A stretch of DNA of 9,454 bases from CAZSHX01 sp964606895. GTDB taxonomy: Bacteria > Bacteroidota > Ignavibacteria > Kapaibacteriales > UBA2268. The translations under genes were made by a program, and so were the position numbers. The notes below the pieces were generated by a model. The model made no database searches and had not been told where the DNA came from. It saw only the letters and a list, made by a program, of their open reading frames with translations. Below are positions 1 to 7,151 of this stretch, in pieces (position 1 is the first letter of the stretch; every line of letters starts with the position of its first letter). The stretch lies in contig CAZSHX010000108.1 in the NCBI GenBank assembly GCA_964606895.1, positions 1 to 9,454 on the forward strand, in the 5' to 3' direction.

Positions 1-169
1 CCGGAAAGGATAAGCGCTGAAAGCATCTCAAGCGCGAAACCTACTCCAAGATTAGATATCCCACAGCATAAGCTGGTAAGGATCCAGGGAGATGACCTGG
101 TTGATAGGCTACAGGTGGAAGTGTAGTAATACATGCAGCCGAGTAGTACTAATAGTCCGAGGGCTTACC
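1..169 (+). rRNA. rrl: 23S ribosomal RNA, 3' end (partial)
   Basis: The stretch matches the conserved last part of bacterial 23S rRNA. The GGATAAGCGCTGAAAGCATC block sits near position 8, the TTGATAGGCT block near 100, and the AGTACTAATAG block near 145, just before the 3' terminal helix ending in GGGCTTACC. The gene starts upstream of the window. The 3' end at about 169 is estimated from the E. coli end and may be off by a few bases. It is the upstream member of an rRNA operon that continues into the 5S gene. Confidence 0.96.
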
Positions 170-222
170 GTTTTATTTTTTTTGGTTTGTTATGCAAATC
201 AGGCTTCATGCGCTTCTTTATG

Positions 223-239
223 ACTTAGTAATGCTAAGT
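223..239 (+). other. Small hairpin in 23S-5S spacer
   Basis: ACTTAG (223-228) and CTAAGT (234-239) form a perfect 6-bp stem with a 5-nt loop in the 142-nt spacer between 23S and 5S rRNA. No tRNA is present in this spacer. The hairpin could be part of precursor rRNA folding or processing, but the role is inferred from position only. Confidence 0.35.
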
Positions 240-311
240 TAGGATATATGGCAGACTTTTCCCATCTCTTTTTCATTAGACATTCGTTCTTTATATAGAA
301 TTTAAGTTTAT

Positions 312-430
<119 letters not shown>

Positions 431-437
431 TTTTTAT

Positions 438-475
438 AAAAAAGTCTTTCGATTTATTTCGAAAGACTTTTTTTT
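438..475 (+). terminator. Intrinsic terminator of the rRNA operon
   Basis: A perfect 15-bp inverted repeat (438-452 with 459-473, core AGTCTTTCGA/TCGAAAGACT) closes on a 6-nt loop and runs into a tract of eight T (468-475). It lies directly behind the 5S gene and ends the rRNA transcript. The stem is flanked by A on one side and T on the other, so it could also terminate transcription arriving on the minus strand. Confidence 0.93.
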
Positions 476-500
476 GTTTATATCTAAACATATATAATTC

Positions 501-531
501 TTGCTTTTCTCCAAACTTCTCTTTAACTTTG
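501..531 (+). promoter_or_regulatory. Bacteroidota-type promoter of the secreted gene pair
   Basis: TTG at 501-503 and TAACTTTG at 524-531 are separated by exactly 20 nt, matching the Bacteroidota sigma factor consensus TTG-N19-21-TAnnTTTG. Transcription would start near 538, about 35 nt before the ATG at 572. It lies downstream of the rRNA terminator, so the following genes appear to have their own transcription unit. Confidence 0.7.
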
Positions 532-571
532 TCTGATTCATGTTGTATAAAGTTATAAATACGAGATTCTC

Positions 572-1534
572 ATGTTTACAAAATTTTCTTTTATCTTGAT
601 TTTTGCAATTTTTATATTTTCGAGTACAAATGCACAACGTCCAAAATGTATAACAGAATATAACGGGATTGCCTATCAATTTCCAAGATTCTCTAGTTTT
701 CCTCCTTTAACAACGGATATCCCTCTCGAAGTTATAATCGCTTATAAAACCATTGATAGTTTGTGCAGAAGTAACTTAAAACTACCGGATTGGGAAAATT
801 TCATAAAGAATCAATCGTACAATGATACATTGAAATATCTGATGAAATATTTTCAATATATAACTGACTACAATGGATTTAAATTTTATCAATATATAAA
901 GACCGAACCAAATGGCGGACTATTAGCCGACGATATTGAATGGAAGGTTATCAAACAAGTCGGTAAGGTTACCCCAGTATCAGATAGAATGAGTACTTAC
1001 TCTGTAATTAAATCTTATTTTATTTACCATATTTATGTTACAGATACTATGAGATATCACAACCCTGATGCGGCTATTTGTCAAAACCAAGCTTTGGTTG
1101 AATGCACAGTTCTTGATACTATCAAAGGTAAATTCATACCAGAATGTACCGGTGCATTCAGTAGAGATAAAATCGGAAAAATTCGAAATACGCCTCAAAG
1201 TAATTCAGGTGCCTGTCTTCAATTCGAATATTGCTGTGAATGGGAGCGAGGCAGGTCGCAACAATTTCTCTCTGATACAGCAGGAAATGCATGGGTAAAA
1301 AAAGAAAAAGAATATGTAGTTTTTTTATCGCCGAGATATATTTGCAGGGACTCAATAAATTGTTATTTCAGTTTAACACCTGCCATAAATGAATCGTATG
1401 TATTTTCAATGTATCCGATTATTCAAGGTTTTGTAAGCGATCCGAAGAATGAGTTTGGATTAGGCACATCAGTTCCTCTTAATGATTTTAAAAATAAAAT
1501 CAGGTTTATTATTAGTGAAATAAAGAATTATTAA
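572..1534 (+). CDS. Secreted cysteine-rich protein of unknown function
   Basis: This 320-aa protein begins with a clear Sec signal peptide: Lys4, a hydrophobic core at residues 6-17, and cleavage probably after the TNA motif at residue 21. Export to the periplasm or outside is therefore likely. The mature part has ten cysteines (26, 65, 170, 178, 192, 215, 221, 222, 258, 264), eight of them in the last half, suggesting disulfides. From about residue 145 to 265, alternating beta-type strands (YHIYVTD, VECTVLDTIKGK, KEYVVFLSPRYIC) suggest a beta-rich domain. A resemblance to OB-fold/NTR-like secreted domains is only an impression. No T9SS tail, lipobox or catalytic motif was seen. The ATG at 572 is favoured because it directly starts the signal peptide. 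The next gene begins 8 nt downstream, so the two are probably co-transcribed. I do not recognise a named family. Confidence 0.8.
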   Translation: MFTKFSFILIFAIFIFSSTNAQRPKCITEYNGIAYQFPRFSSFPPLTTDIPLEVIIAYKTIDSLCRSNLKLPDWENFIKNQSYNDTLKYLMKYFQYITDYNGFKFYQYIKTEPNGGLLADDIEWKVIKQVGKVTPVSDRMSTYSVIKSYFIYHIYVTDTMRYHNPDAAICQNQALVECTVLDTIKGKFIPECTGAFSRDKIGKIRNTPQSNSGACLQFEYCCEWERGRSQQFLSDTAGNAWVKKEKEYVVFLSPRYICRDSINCYFSLTPAINESYVFSMYPIIQGFVSDPKNEFGLGTSVPLNDFKNKIRFIISEIKNY

Positions 1535-1542
1535 TAATATTT

Positions 1543-2016
1543 ATGAGAAAAAAAATGAAAAAGCTAAATATGTTCAGTTTTTATTTCCTTTTTATGTTGT
1601 CTTTGTTTTTCAGTCACTTCTTGTATGGACAAATTATCAAATCTCCAACTGAGATTCAAGGTAATTGGAAAATTTCCGAAATGAAACTCCTTTTTTCTGA
1701 TCGAGTCAATATAGATAGTCTAACAGAACATGAACGTTATTCCGAAAATGGATTCAAAAAGGAACTCATTGGTAATATAGTGTCCATAACAAAAGATAAC
1801 TTTTATCTATATAAAAATGGACAGATAGATGATACTATGAGTTATGTAATAAATAATGACTCTATTGTTTTTGAAGCCACAAAGGAAAAATGGATTTTCA
1901 AAAATATTATAGGGCATATCGTTGAAAAACAAAAAAAGGAGTTAATCATTGAATTTTTTACAAGAGACATCCCAAACATAATTCTCAGAACAACTTTTAA
2001 AAAACTGAAAAAATAA
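1543..2016 (+). CDS. Small secreted lipocalin-like protein (hypothetical)
   Basis: This 157-aa protein has a Lys/Arg-rich N-terminus, a hydrophobic stretch at about residues 11-27 and likely cleavage before GQII (near residue 29), so it should be exported. The mature part opens with IQGNWKI, the Gly-x-Trp signature seen at the first strand of lipocalin-like domains. Short alternating strands follow (IVSITKDNFYLY, DSIVFEA, ELIIEFF, IILRTTFKKL), as expected for a small beta-barrel. This is a fold-level guess; the ligand is unknown. Two starts are possible, ATG 1543 and ATG 1555 (MKKLNM); the second gives a more typical signal peptide, and neither has a strong ribosome binding site. It follows the preceding secreted gene after 8 nt, suggesting one operon and perhaps one function in the envelope. 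No cysteines or lipobox are present. Confidence 0.72.
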   Translation: MRKKMKKLNMFSFYFLFMLSLFFSHFLYGQIIKSPTEIQGNWKISEMKLLFSDRVNIDSLTEHERYSENGFKKELIGNIVSITKDNFYLYKNGQIDDTMSYVINNDSIVFEATKEKWIFKNIIGHIVEKQKKELIIEFFTRDIPNIILRTTFKKLKK

Positions 2017-2035
2017 TATTCAATCCTATGTAAAT

Positions 2036-2056
2036 TCGTCTCTTCAATAAAGACGA
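2036..2056. terminator. Weak hairpin between convergent genes
   Basis: TCGTCT (2036-2041) pairs with AGACGA (2051-2056) over a 9-nt loop in the 53-bp gap between the convergent genes ending at 2016 and 2070. Its position would suit a shared terminator, but neither side is followed by a proper T tract. The call is therefore weak. Confidence 0.25.
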
Positions 2057-2069
2057 TTAAAAAGTACTC

Positions 2070-2741
2070 TCATATCTTAGCAAATCTTATAATCTTACCA
2101 TCAATTTTTATAAAATACAATCCTGTCGGTAGTGATTGAACATTTAATTGCCGATTTATGTTGTAATATTGTGATAAAACCGATTCGCCCATTACATTGA
2201 ATACTTCTATTCTTGTCAATTCGCTTTGTTTGTAGCCTTCGGGATATGGAATTGTTATGAAATCATTTGAAGGATTAGGAGAAACATTTTCGGAAATCTG
2301 TGCTTGTTCATCAGTAACTGAATTTACTCCACAAGGACTTTGAAGATAATTGAATTGTACAACAGGCTTTTTGTTTGTAATAGCTTCAAATTGCTTTTGT
2401 GCTACTAATATCAAGGTATCTTCGGGATAGATGTACTTCTTCAATTCCTGCCTGTAAAGGTTTAACGTATATTTCCCGGGAGAAAGAAATTGAATCGAGA
2501 ATTGCAGTTCAAAATTGCAGTAGCATTTGCACTTTATGGTTGAAGTATCAGTTTCAGTTACGTTAAGTGTATCGCCATTCAGTTCATACTCAATTAAAAA
2601 TATGGAACAGCAGTTCACATGTACATTTTTGTTTGTGAATGTAACAATATCCTCCTGCGAGTTTATCTCTAAAGTCTCAGCCGGAATTTGAGCATTTATC
2701 GTAATAAATGAAAAAAAGAAAATCAGAATCAAATATTTCAT
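2070..2741 (-). CDS. Small T9SS-exported protein with C-terminal sorting domain
   Basis: This 223-aa protein has a signal peptide (MKYLILIFFF core, cleavage likely after INA at residue 17). It ends with a type A sorting domain of the type IX secretion system at about residues 154-223. That domain starts SPNPSNDFITI, continues through IEVFNVMGESV, and ends in LPTGLYFIKIDGK, the usual order for this family. The protein is thus expected to cross the outer membrane and be released or anchored at the surface. The cargo part is only about 135 residues. It contains CC (44-45), a CxCxC cluster (71, 73, 75) and Cys137, plus a beta-rich FxPGKYTLNLY segment that reads like a bacterial beta-sandwich strand. 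No catalytic domain is recognised. It stands alone on the minus strand, convergent with the secreted pair. Assignment as a T9SS cargo is secure from the tail; the function is unknown. Confidence 0.85.
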   Translation of the reverse strand: MKYLILIFFFSFITINAQIPAETLEINSQEDIVTFTNKNVHVNCCSIFLIEYELNGDTLNVTETDTSTIKCKCYCNFELQFSIQFLSPGKYTLNLYRQELKKYIYPEDTLILVAQKQFEAITNKKPVVQFNYLQSPCGVNSVTDEQAQISENVSPNPSNDFITIPYPEGYKQSELTRIEVFNVMGESVLSQYYNINRQLNVQSLPTGLYFIKIDGKIIRFAKI

Positions 2742-2782
2742 AATTATATTCCTTCAAATTGTTTAACTTCAAAATACTAAAA

Positions 2783-2790
2783 CAAAAATA
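2783..2790 (-). promoter_or_regulatory. Candidate -7 box of the T9SS cargo gene
   Basis: On the minus strand this reads TATTTTTG, a perfect match to the Bacteroidota -7 consensus TAnnTTTG. It lies 41 bp upstream of the start codon ending at 2741, a distance similar to that of the promoter at 501-531. No TTG lies at the ideal 19-21 nt upstream; the nearest is only 14 nt away, so the match is half a promoter in very AT-rich DNA. Confidence 0.4.
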
Positions 2791-2888
2791 AGGGAAAAAA
2801 GTTACAAAAAATCGAGTATTTTTTAAAATATTATATTGAAATTTTTAATTGAAATAGAAAAGGTCGTAGTGTAAATAAAGAAAAATGT

Positions 2889-2896
2889 TAATTTTG
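2889..2896 (+). promoter_or_regulatory. Candidate -7 box of the GH92 gene
   Basis: TAATTTTG fits the Bacteroidota -7 element TAnnTTTG and lies 32 bp before the ATG at 2929. This implies a short leader starting near 2903. No good TTG -33 element is found 19-21 nt upstream, so an activator or another element may be needed, or the match may be chance in AT-rich sequence. Confidence 0.42.
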
Positions 2897-2928
2897 TAGT
2901 TTATTGCTAACAAACAAAATCTAACATC

Positions 2929-5229
2929 ATGAAAAAACTTTTTTATATTTTCATTAGTGCCATATTGGTTTTCTCGTTAAACCTTAATGCTCAAATCAAT
3001 TCCCAAAATACCGATTACACCAAATATGTTAATCCATTTATTGGTACGGGTGCACTCGACAGTTTCAGTTTGTCCGGAAGCAACTTCCCCGGTGCATGCT
3101 ATCCGTTTGGTTTAGTGCAACTTAGCCCTGATACAAGAGAGTATCCCGATGACCCATGCAGTGGCTACGATTACAATGATAAAACTATTCTTGGTTTCAG
3201 TCATACGCATTTGAATGGAACAGGTTGTCCCGATTTGTACGATTTTCTCTTCATGCCTTACGGCGGAGACGTTAAATGGTTCGCCGGCAGTGATGACGGA
3301 AAAACTCGTGGATTCCGTTCCAAATTCAGACATGAAAATGAGAAAGCCACAACCGGATATTACAGTGTTCTGCTGGATGATTTTCAAATCAAAGCAGAAT
3401 TGACAGCAACTGAACATTGTGGAATGCACAGATATACTTTTCCAGATGGTAAACCTTACCGTTTCATAATTGACCTCGAGCACTCGCTTGTAAAAAACAG
3501 TCCGACAAGATATGTGAAGATTATCAATTCCCAGGTTCGTATTATTGACAATAAAACAATTGAAGGTTTCAGAATCATTTCAGGCTGGTCAAAGCTCCGC
3601 AAAGTATATTTCAGAGCAGAGTTTTCCCGTCCTTTCAGTTCTCATATCGCAAAAGCAGGAAAATATGAATTTCCTGATGTCGGCATTGCAAATCATGCCG
3701 ACTTGAAACTATTATTAAATTTTACTGATAATAATGCACAACCCTTACTTATTAAAGTTGGTTTATCATCTGTTTCTGTAGAAGGTGCAAGAGAGAATTT
3801 AAACTCCGAGATTAAAGATTTCAATTTTGAGAAGATTTCCGAATCGGCAAAGAATGCATGGAACAAAGAACTTTCCTGTATTGATATCGAAGGAACCGAG
3901 AAACAAAAAAGAATATTCTACACAGGTTTGTACCATCTGTTTATTCAGCCTAATAACATTGCCGATGTTAACAGCAACTATCTGACAACTGACCATACAA
4001 TTGCTAAAGCTTCTGATAATAAACATTACAGTACATTTTCACTTTGGGATACTTATCGTGCGGCTCATCCTCTTTATACATTAATTCAGGAGGAAAGAAC
4101 GGCAGGATTTATAAATTCAATGCTACGTCAATTTGATACTTACGGTTATCTGCCAATATGGCAATTATGGGGTTACGAAAACTATTGCATGATCGGAAAT
4201 CACGCTATACCTGTAATTGTTGATGCATTCTTCAAAGGGATTAAAGGAATAGATTACAAACATGCTTATAAAGCAGTGAAAGCATCTTCACTCGTTTCTC
4301 ATAAAAATGCTCCAATGGACGTTTTGAATAAATACGGGTTTTTTCCCGAAGACGTGCAGTCCCAATCAGTTTCAATAACTCTCGAAATTGCTTTCAACGA
4401 CTGGTGTGTTGCTCAAATGGCAAAAAAACTCAGTCTTGACGAAGATTATATTTTCTTTTCAAAAAGAGCAGAATCCTATAAAAATCTTTTTGATAATACA
4501 ATCGGCTTCTTCCGTGCAAAAAACAGCAGAAATGAATGGATTACTCCTTTCAATCCGTTGGCTTATGGCGGTAATGGTGGATATCCGTTTACTGAAGGTA
4601 ATGCTTGGCAATACTTATGGTATGTTCCTCAGGATGTCAATTCCTTTATAGATTTATTTGGCGGGGAAAAGAATTTCAGACAAAAATTGGATACATTTTT
4701 TACTTTGGAAGCTAAAGCCGCAGATGTTGACGGGAATGCCAGCGGTTTCATCGGACAGTATGCACATGGAAACGAGCCAAGTCATCACATTGTATATCTC
4801 TATGATTTCACAAACGAACCATGGAAAGCACAATTATACAGTGCGAAAATTATGAATGAACTTTATAATGACGAGCATTCCGGATATTCAGGAAATGAAG
4901 ATTGCGGACAGATGTCGGCATGGTATCTGTTCAGTGCTATGGGCTTCTATCCATTGAATCCGTCAAACGGTGTTTATTGTTTCGGTTCTCCGCAATTGGA
5001 AAGTGCTGTTATCAATATTGCTGACGGCAAGCAGTTTAAGGTTATTACTAAAAATGCAGGAACAGAAAATGTTTATATTCAGAAAATAATCCTTAACGGG
5101 AATAAATACGAAAAGAACTACATCACCCATAATGATATAATCTCAGGTGGTATCCTCGAATTTACGATGGGCAAAACTCCGAATAAAAAAATGGCAGGTT
5201 ATGAAAAACCATTGACTTTTTCGAAATAG
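2929..5229 (+). CDS. Exported GH92 family alpha-mannosidase
   Basis: This 766-aa protein belongs to glycoside hydrolase family 92: calcium-dependent, inverting exo-alpha-mannosidases, most often alpha-1,2-specific, that trim mannose from N-glycans and mannans. Length is normal for the family. A signal peptide (residues 1-21, ending NLNA) is followed at 33 by YVNPFIGTG, the typical GH92 opening, and by a PGACYPFGLVQLSP block. The C-terminal (alpha/alpha)6-type part carries EGNAWQYLWYVPQD (Glu556, in the region of the general acid), HGNEPSHH (613-620) and GNEDCGQMSAWY (from 655), whose acidic pair lies where the catalytic base is expected. All motifs are intact, so it should be active in the periplasm. 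There is no lipobox or T9SS tail. Exact linkage specificity cannot be settled from sequence alone. No SusC/SusD pair, regulator or other glycosidase is adjacent, so it is not in an obvious glycan-use locus here. The start lacks a Shine-Dalgarno. Confidence 0.95.
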   Translation: MKKLFYIFISAILVFSLNLNAQINSQNTDYTKYVNPFIGTGALDSFSLSGSNFPGACYPFGLVQLSPDTREYPDDPCSGYDYNDKTILGFSHTHLNGTGCPDLYDFLFMPYGGDVKWFAGSDDGKTRGFRSKFRHENEKATTGYYSVLLDDFQIKAELTATEHCGMHRYTFPDGKPYRFIIDLEHSLVKNSPTRYVKIINSQVRIIDNKTIEGFRIISGWSKLRKVYFRAEFSRPFSSHIAKAGKYEFPDVGIANHADLKLLLNFTDNNAQPLLIKVGLSSVSVEGARENLNSEIKDFNFEKISESAKNAWNKELSCIDIEGTEKQKRIFYTGLYHLFIQPNNIADVNSNYLTTDHTIAKASDNKHYSTFSLWDTYRAAHPLYTLIQEERTAGFINSMLRQFDTYGYLPIWQLWGYENYCMIGNHAIPVIVDAFFKGIKGIDYKHAYKAVKASSLVSHKNAPMDVLNKYGFFPEDVQSQSVSITLEIAFNDWCVAQMAKKLSLDEDYIFFSKRAESYKNLFDNTIGFFRAKNSRNEWITPFNPLAYGGNGGYPFTEGNAWQYLWYVPQDVNSFIDLFGGEKNFRQKLDTFFTLEAKAADVDGNASGFIGQYAHGNEPSHHIVYLYDFTNEPWKAQLYSAKIMNELYNDEHSGYSGNEDCGQMSAWYLFSAMGFYPLNPSNGVYCFGSPQLESAVINIADGKQFKVITKNAGTENVYIQKIILNGNKYEKNYITHNDIISGGILEFTMGKTPNKKMAGYEKPLTFSK

Positions 5230-5254
5230 AAATGAAGTATTAAGTCATTTTTTT
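5230..5254 (+). terminator. Possible terminator after the GH92 gene
   Basis: AAATGA (5230-5235) and TCATTT (5245-5250) form a 6-bp stem with a 9-nt loop. The 3' arm runs into seven consecutive T (5248-5254). It starts right after the GH92 stop codon and overlaps the end of the convergent acyl-CoA dehydrogenase gene. The stem is short and AT-rich, so the call is tentative. Confidence 0.4.
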
Positions 5255-6391
5255 CATAATTTCTCTGGCAATAACAATTTGCTGAATTTCAGATGTTCCT
5301 TCGTATATTTCCGTTACCTTTGCATCGCGAAGCATACGTTCAACCTGATATTCCCTTACATATCCATAACCGCCATGAATTTGAACAGCTTCCAGAGCTA
5401 CTTCAACAGCAGTGGCTGAAGCAAACAGCTTTGCTTCAGATGCCGACTGAATATGGTCGAGTCCATTGTCCCTCAGCCATGCGGCTTTGTGGACAAGAAG
5501 TCTTGTCGCATTAATCTTCATGGACATTTTAGCCAATTTTTGCTGGATTAGTTGGTGCTCGATGATAGGTCTTCCGAAGGTGATTCTTTCGGATGCATAC
5601 TTGATTGAAGTTTCATACGCACCCTGAGCAATACCGAGAGCTTGCGACGCAATGCCGATTCTGCCGCCGTTCAGTCCTTCCATTGCTATATAAAATCCTT
5701 GCCCGGCTGTGCCGATGAGGTTTTCTTCGGGTACTTTTACGTTTGTTAGTCCCAATGAACATGTGTCACTGGAGCGTATTCCCAATTTGTCTTCTTTTTT
5801 ACCAATGAAGAAACCTTCGGAACCCTTTTCAACAATAAAGCAGGCAATTCCCCTGTGTTTAAGTTCAAGATTTGTCTGAGCAAAAATAATATATATGTCG
5901 GCATTTGTTCCTGAAGTTATCCAGTTTTTTGTTCCGTTCAAAATCCAATGATTGTCAATCTTTTCAGCAGTTGTATGCTGGCGGGTTGCATCTGAACCGG
6001 CTTCGGGTTCACTCAGGCAATAAGCCCCGAGAAGTTTGCCTTCTGCAAGCTGAGTCAGATACTTCTCTTTTTGGTAAGCAGTACCGAATTTTTCAATTAT
6101 CCAATTGACCAACGAATTATGAACAGAAAGAATAACTCCAACACTGGCATCAACTTTTGAAATTTCCTCTATTGCAATGGAATAACTTAGTGCATCAAAT
6201 CCACTGCCTCCCCAGTCGGGGCTGACCATCATGCCCATAAATCCGAGTTCGCCAAGTTTTTTAATGATTTCATGTGGAAATTCTGCATTAATATCACGCT
6301 CAATAACGGAAGGGGCAATTTCTTCCTTGGCAAATTTACTTGCCATTTGGCGTATCATTTCGTGTTGTTCTGAAAATTCAAATGAAATCAT
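5240..6391 (-). CDS. Acyl-CoA dehydrogenase (short-chain/butyryl-CoA type)
   Basis: This 383-aa cytosolic flavoprotein catalyses the FAD-dependent alpha,beta-oxidation of acyl-CoA to trans-2-enoyl-CoA in beta-oxidation or amino-acid breakdown, normally passing electrons to electron-transfer flavoprotein. Three family parts are visible: an N-terminal helical domain (about 5-117), a central beta domain with the FAD/substrate segment YCLSEPEAGSDA (124-135) and NGTKNWITSG (152-161), and a C-terminal helical domain with GRIGIASQALGIAQGAYE, SERITFGRPI and QIHGGYGYVREY. Glu364 in IYEGTSEIQ aligns with the catalytic base of short- and medium-chain enzymes, so activity is expected. Length is typical. 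Sequence features favour a short-chain enzyme (acdA/bcd type), but chain-length preference cannot be proven. The start is supported by AAGG on the minus strand (6398-6401), 6 nt before the ATG. It is a monocistronic-looking gene, with no etfAB or thiolase nearby, ending 10 bp from the convergent mannosidase. Confidence 0.96.
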   Translation of the reverse strand: MISFEFSEQHEMIRQMASKFAKEEIAPSVIERDINAEFPHEIIKKLGELGFMGMMVSPDWGGSGFDALSYSIAIEEISKVDASVGVILSVHNSLVNWIIEKFGTAYQKEKYLTQLAEGKLLGAYCLSEPEAGSDATRQHTTAEKIDNHWILNGTKNWITSGTNADIYIIFAQTNLELKHRGIACFIVEKGSEGFFIGKKEDKLGIRSSDTCSLGLTNVKVPEENLIGTAGQGFYIAMEGLNGGRIGIASQALGIAQGAYETSIKYASERITFGRPIIEHQLIQQKLAKMSMKINATRLLVHKAAWLRDNGLDHIQSASEAKLFASATAVEVALEAVQIHGGYGYVREYQVERMLRDAKVTEIYEGTSEIQQIVIAREIMKKMT

Positions 6392-6565
6392 TCTCTACCT
6401 TAAAAATATATTCTTATTAGCTTTGTAACTCTATTGGATTTGTTTTGTATTCTGTTCGAAACTCAAGAACTCCAATATAATAAAAATAATTCCGATAAAC
6501 CATAAGAATATGAAAATTCATCAATATTTCTTAAAAATATTAGGGTTTTAGTTGGTTTTTTTTCT

Positions 6566-6573
6566 TATTTTTG
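6566..6573 (+). promoter_or_regulatory. Candidate -7 box of the V4R-kinase operon
   Basis: TATTTTTG matches TAnnTTTG and lies 32 bp upstream of the ATG at 6606, the same distance as the box before the GH92 gene. The -33 side is poor: only TTT at 6546-6548, 17 nt away. It sits in the 214-bp AT-rich intergenic region shared with the divergent acyl-CoA dehydrogenase gene. Apart from this box and that gene's ribosome binding site, I see nothing definite in the region. Confidence 0.42.
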
Positions 6574-6605
6574 ATAATATCCATGTTGTTTTTTGAATAA
6601 TTGGA

Positions 6606-7148
6606 ATGAATATTATGGAACAAGTAATTAAATCGTTAAATGATTTTGAATGGAGCCACCTTGGCGATATTGAACAAGGCAGGAAAAATTTAGGTCCGTT
6701 GACTTATGTTGCCGTTTATCGTCTTATGCAATATACTTTAAGGTCAGTATTAAATAAGCAAATAGGACTTGAAGAAACAAACAAAGCATTTATTACGGCT
6801 GGGGAACTTGCAGGATTTGAGTTTGCTCGTCAACTGCTCAACTTGACATTGGAATTCAATGAATTTATAGCCGATCTTTATAATAAACTTATTGAATTTA
6901 AAATTGGTATTCTAAGAATTGAAAAAGCCGATACCGAAAAACTCGAGTTTGTTCTTACTGTAGGAGATGATTTGGATTGTTCGGGTTTGTCATTTTCTAA
7001 TGAAACAGTCTGCGAATATGACGAAGGGTTTATTGCTGGAGTTTTCAGAGCATATACAGGCAAAGAATTTAGTGTTAAAGAAATTGACTGCTGGGCATCT
7101 GGCGGCAGAACCTGCAGATTTAAAGTTGAACTGAAAAGTGGGGAGTAA
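6606..7148 (+). CDS. Stand-alone V4R-domain sensor protein
   Basis: This 180-aa cytosolic protein has no signal peptide or membrane segment. Its C-terminal half (about 95-175) is a V4R (4-vinyl reductase) domain, the small-molecule-binding fold found in XylR/DmpR-type regulators, BchJ-like proteins and archaeal relatives. The pattern CSGLSF, TVCEYDEGFIAGVF, VKEIDCWASGGRTCRF is typical. Cys136, Glu159, Cys162 and Cys170 repeat the spacing I recall for the zinc ligands of the phenol sensor MopR (Cys155, Glu178, Cys181, Cys189), so a structural zinc is likely. The N-terminal half is mainly helical, as in the dimerisation part of such sensors. The ligand is unknown. A second ATG at 6615 (MEQVIK) has GGAA 8 nt upstream and could be the true start. 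The histidine kinase gene begins 3 nt after the stop codon, so V4R probably acts as its detached input module. Confidence 0.9.
   Translation: MNIMEQVIKSLNDFEWSHLGDIEQGRKNLGPLTYVAVYRLMQYTLRSVLNKQIGLEETNKAFITAGELAGFEFARQLLNLTLEFNEFIADLYNKLIEFKIGILRIEKADTEKLEFVLTVGDDLDCSGLSFSNETVCEYDEGFIAGVFRAYTGKEFSVKEIDCWASGGRTCRFKVELKSGE
7140..7145 (+). promoter_or_regulatory. Ribosome binding site setting the GTG start of the kinase
   Basis: GGGGAG lies 6 nt before GTG 7152, within the last codons of the V4R gene. It is the clearest Shine-Dalgarno in the window and supports the non-ATG start. It suggests the kinase is translated right behind the V4R protein. Confidence 0.65.
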
Positions 7149-7151
7149 ATT

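Noticed and set aside
170..311. tRNA or small RNA gene in the 23S-5S spacer
   Set aside because: No cloverleaf, anticodon arm or T-loop sequence can be found; only a small hairpin is present.
3112..4855. Several open frames of 62-123 aa on both strands inside the GH92 gene
   Set aside because: The GH92 frame is full-length with all family motifs; the others are out-of-frame or antisense readings with no domain pattern.
5293..6428. Plus-strand open frames opposite the acyl-CoA dehydrogenase
   Set aside because: Antisense shadows of a clearly coding minus-strand gene.
6392..6605. Riboswitch or operator in the divergent intergenic region
   Set aside because: The region is AT-rich without a conserved riboswitch core or a convincing palindrome; only a possible -7 box and the dehydrogenase ribosome binding site are supported.
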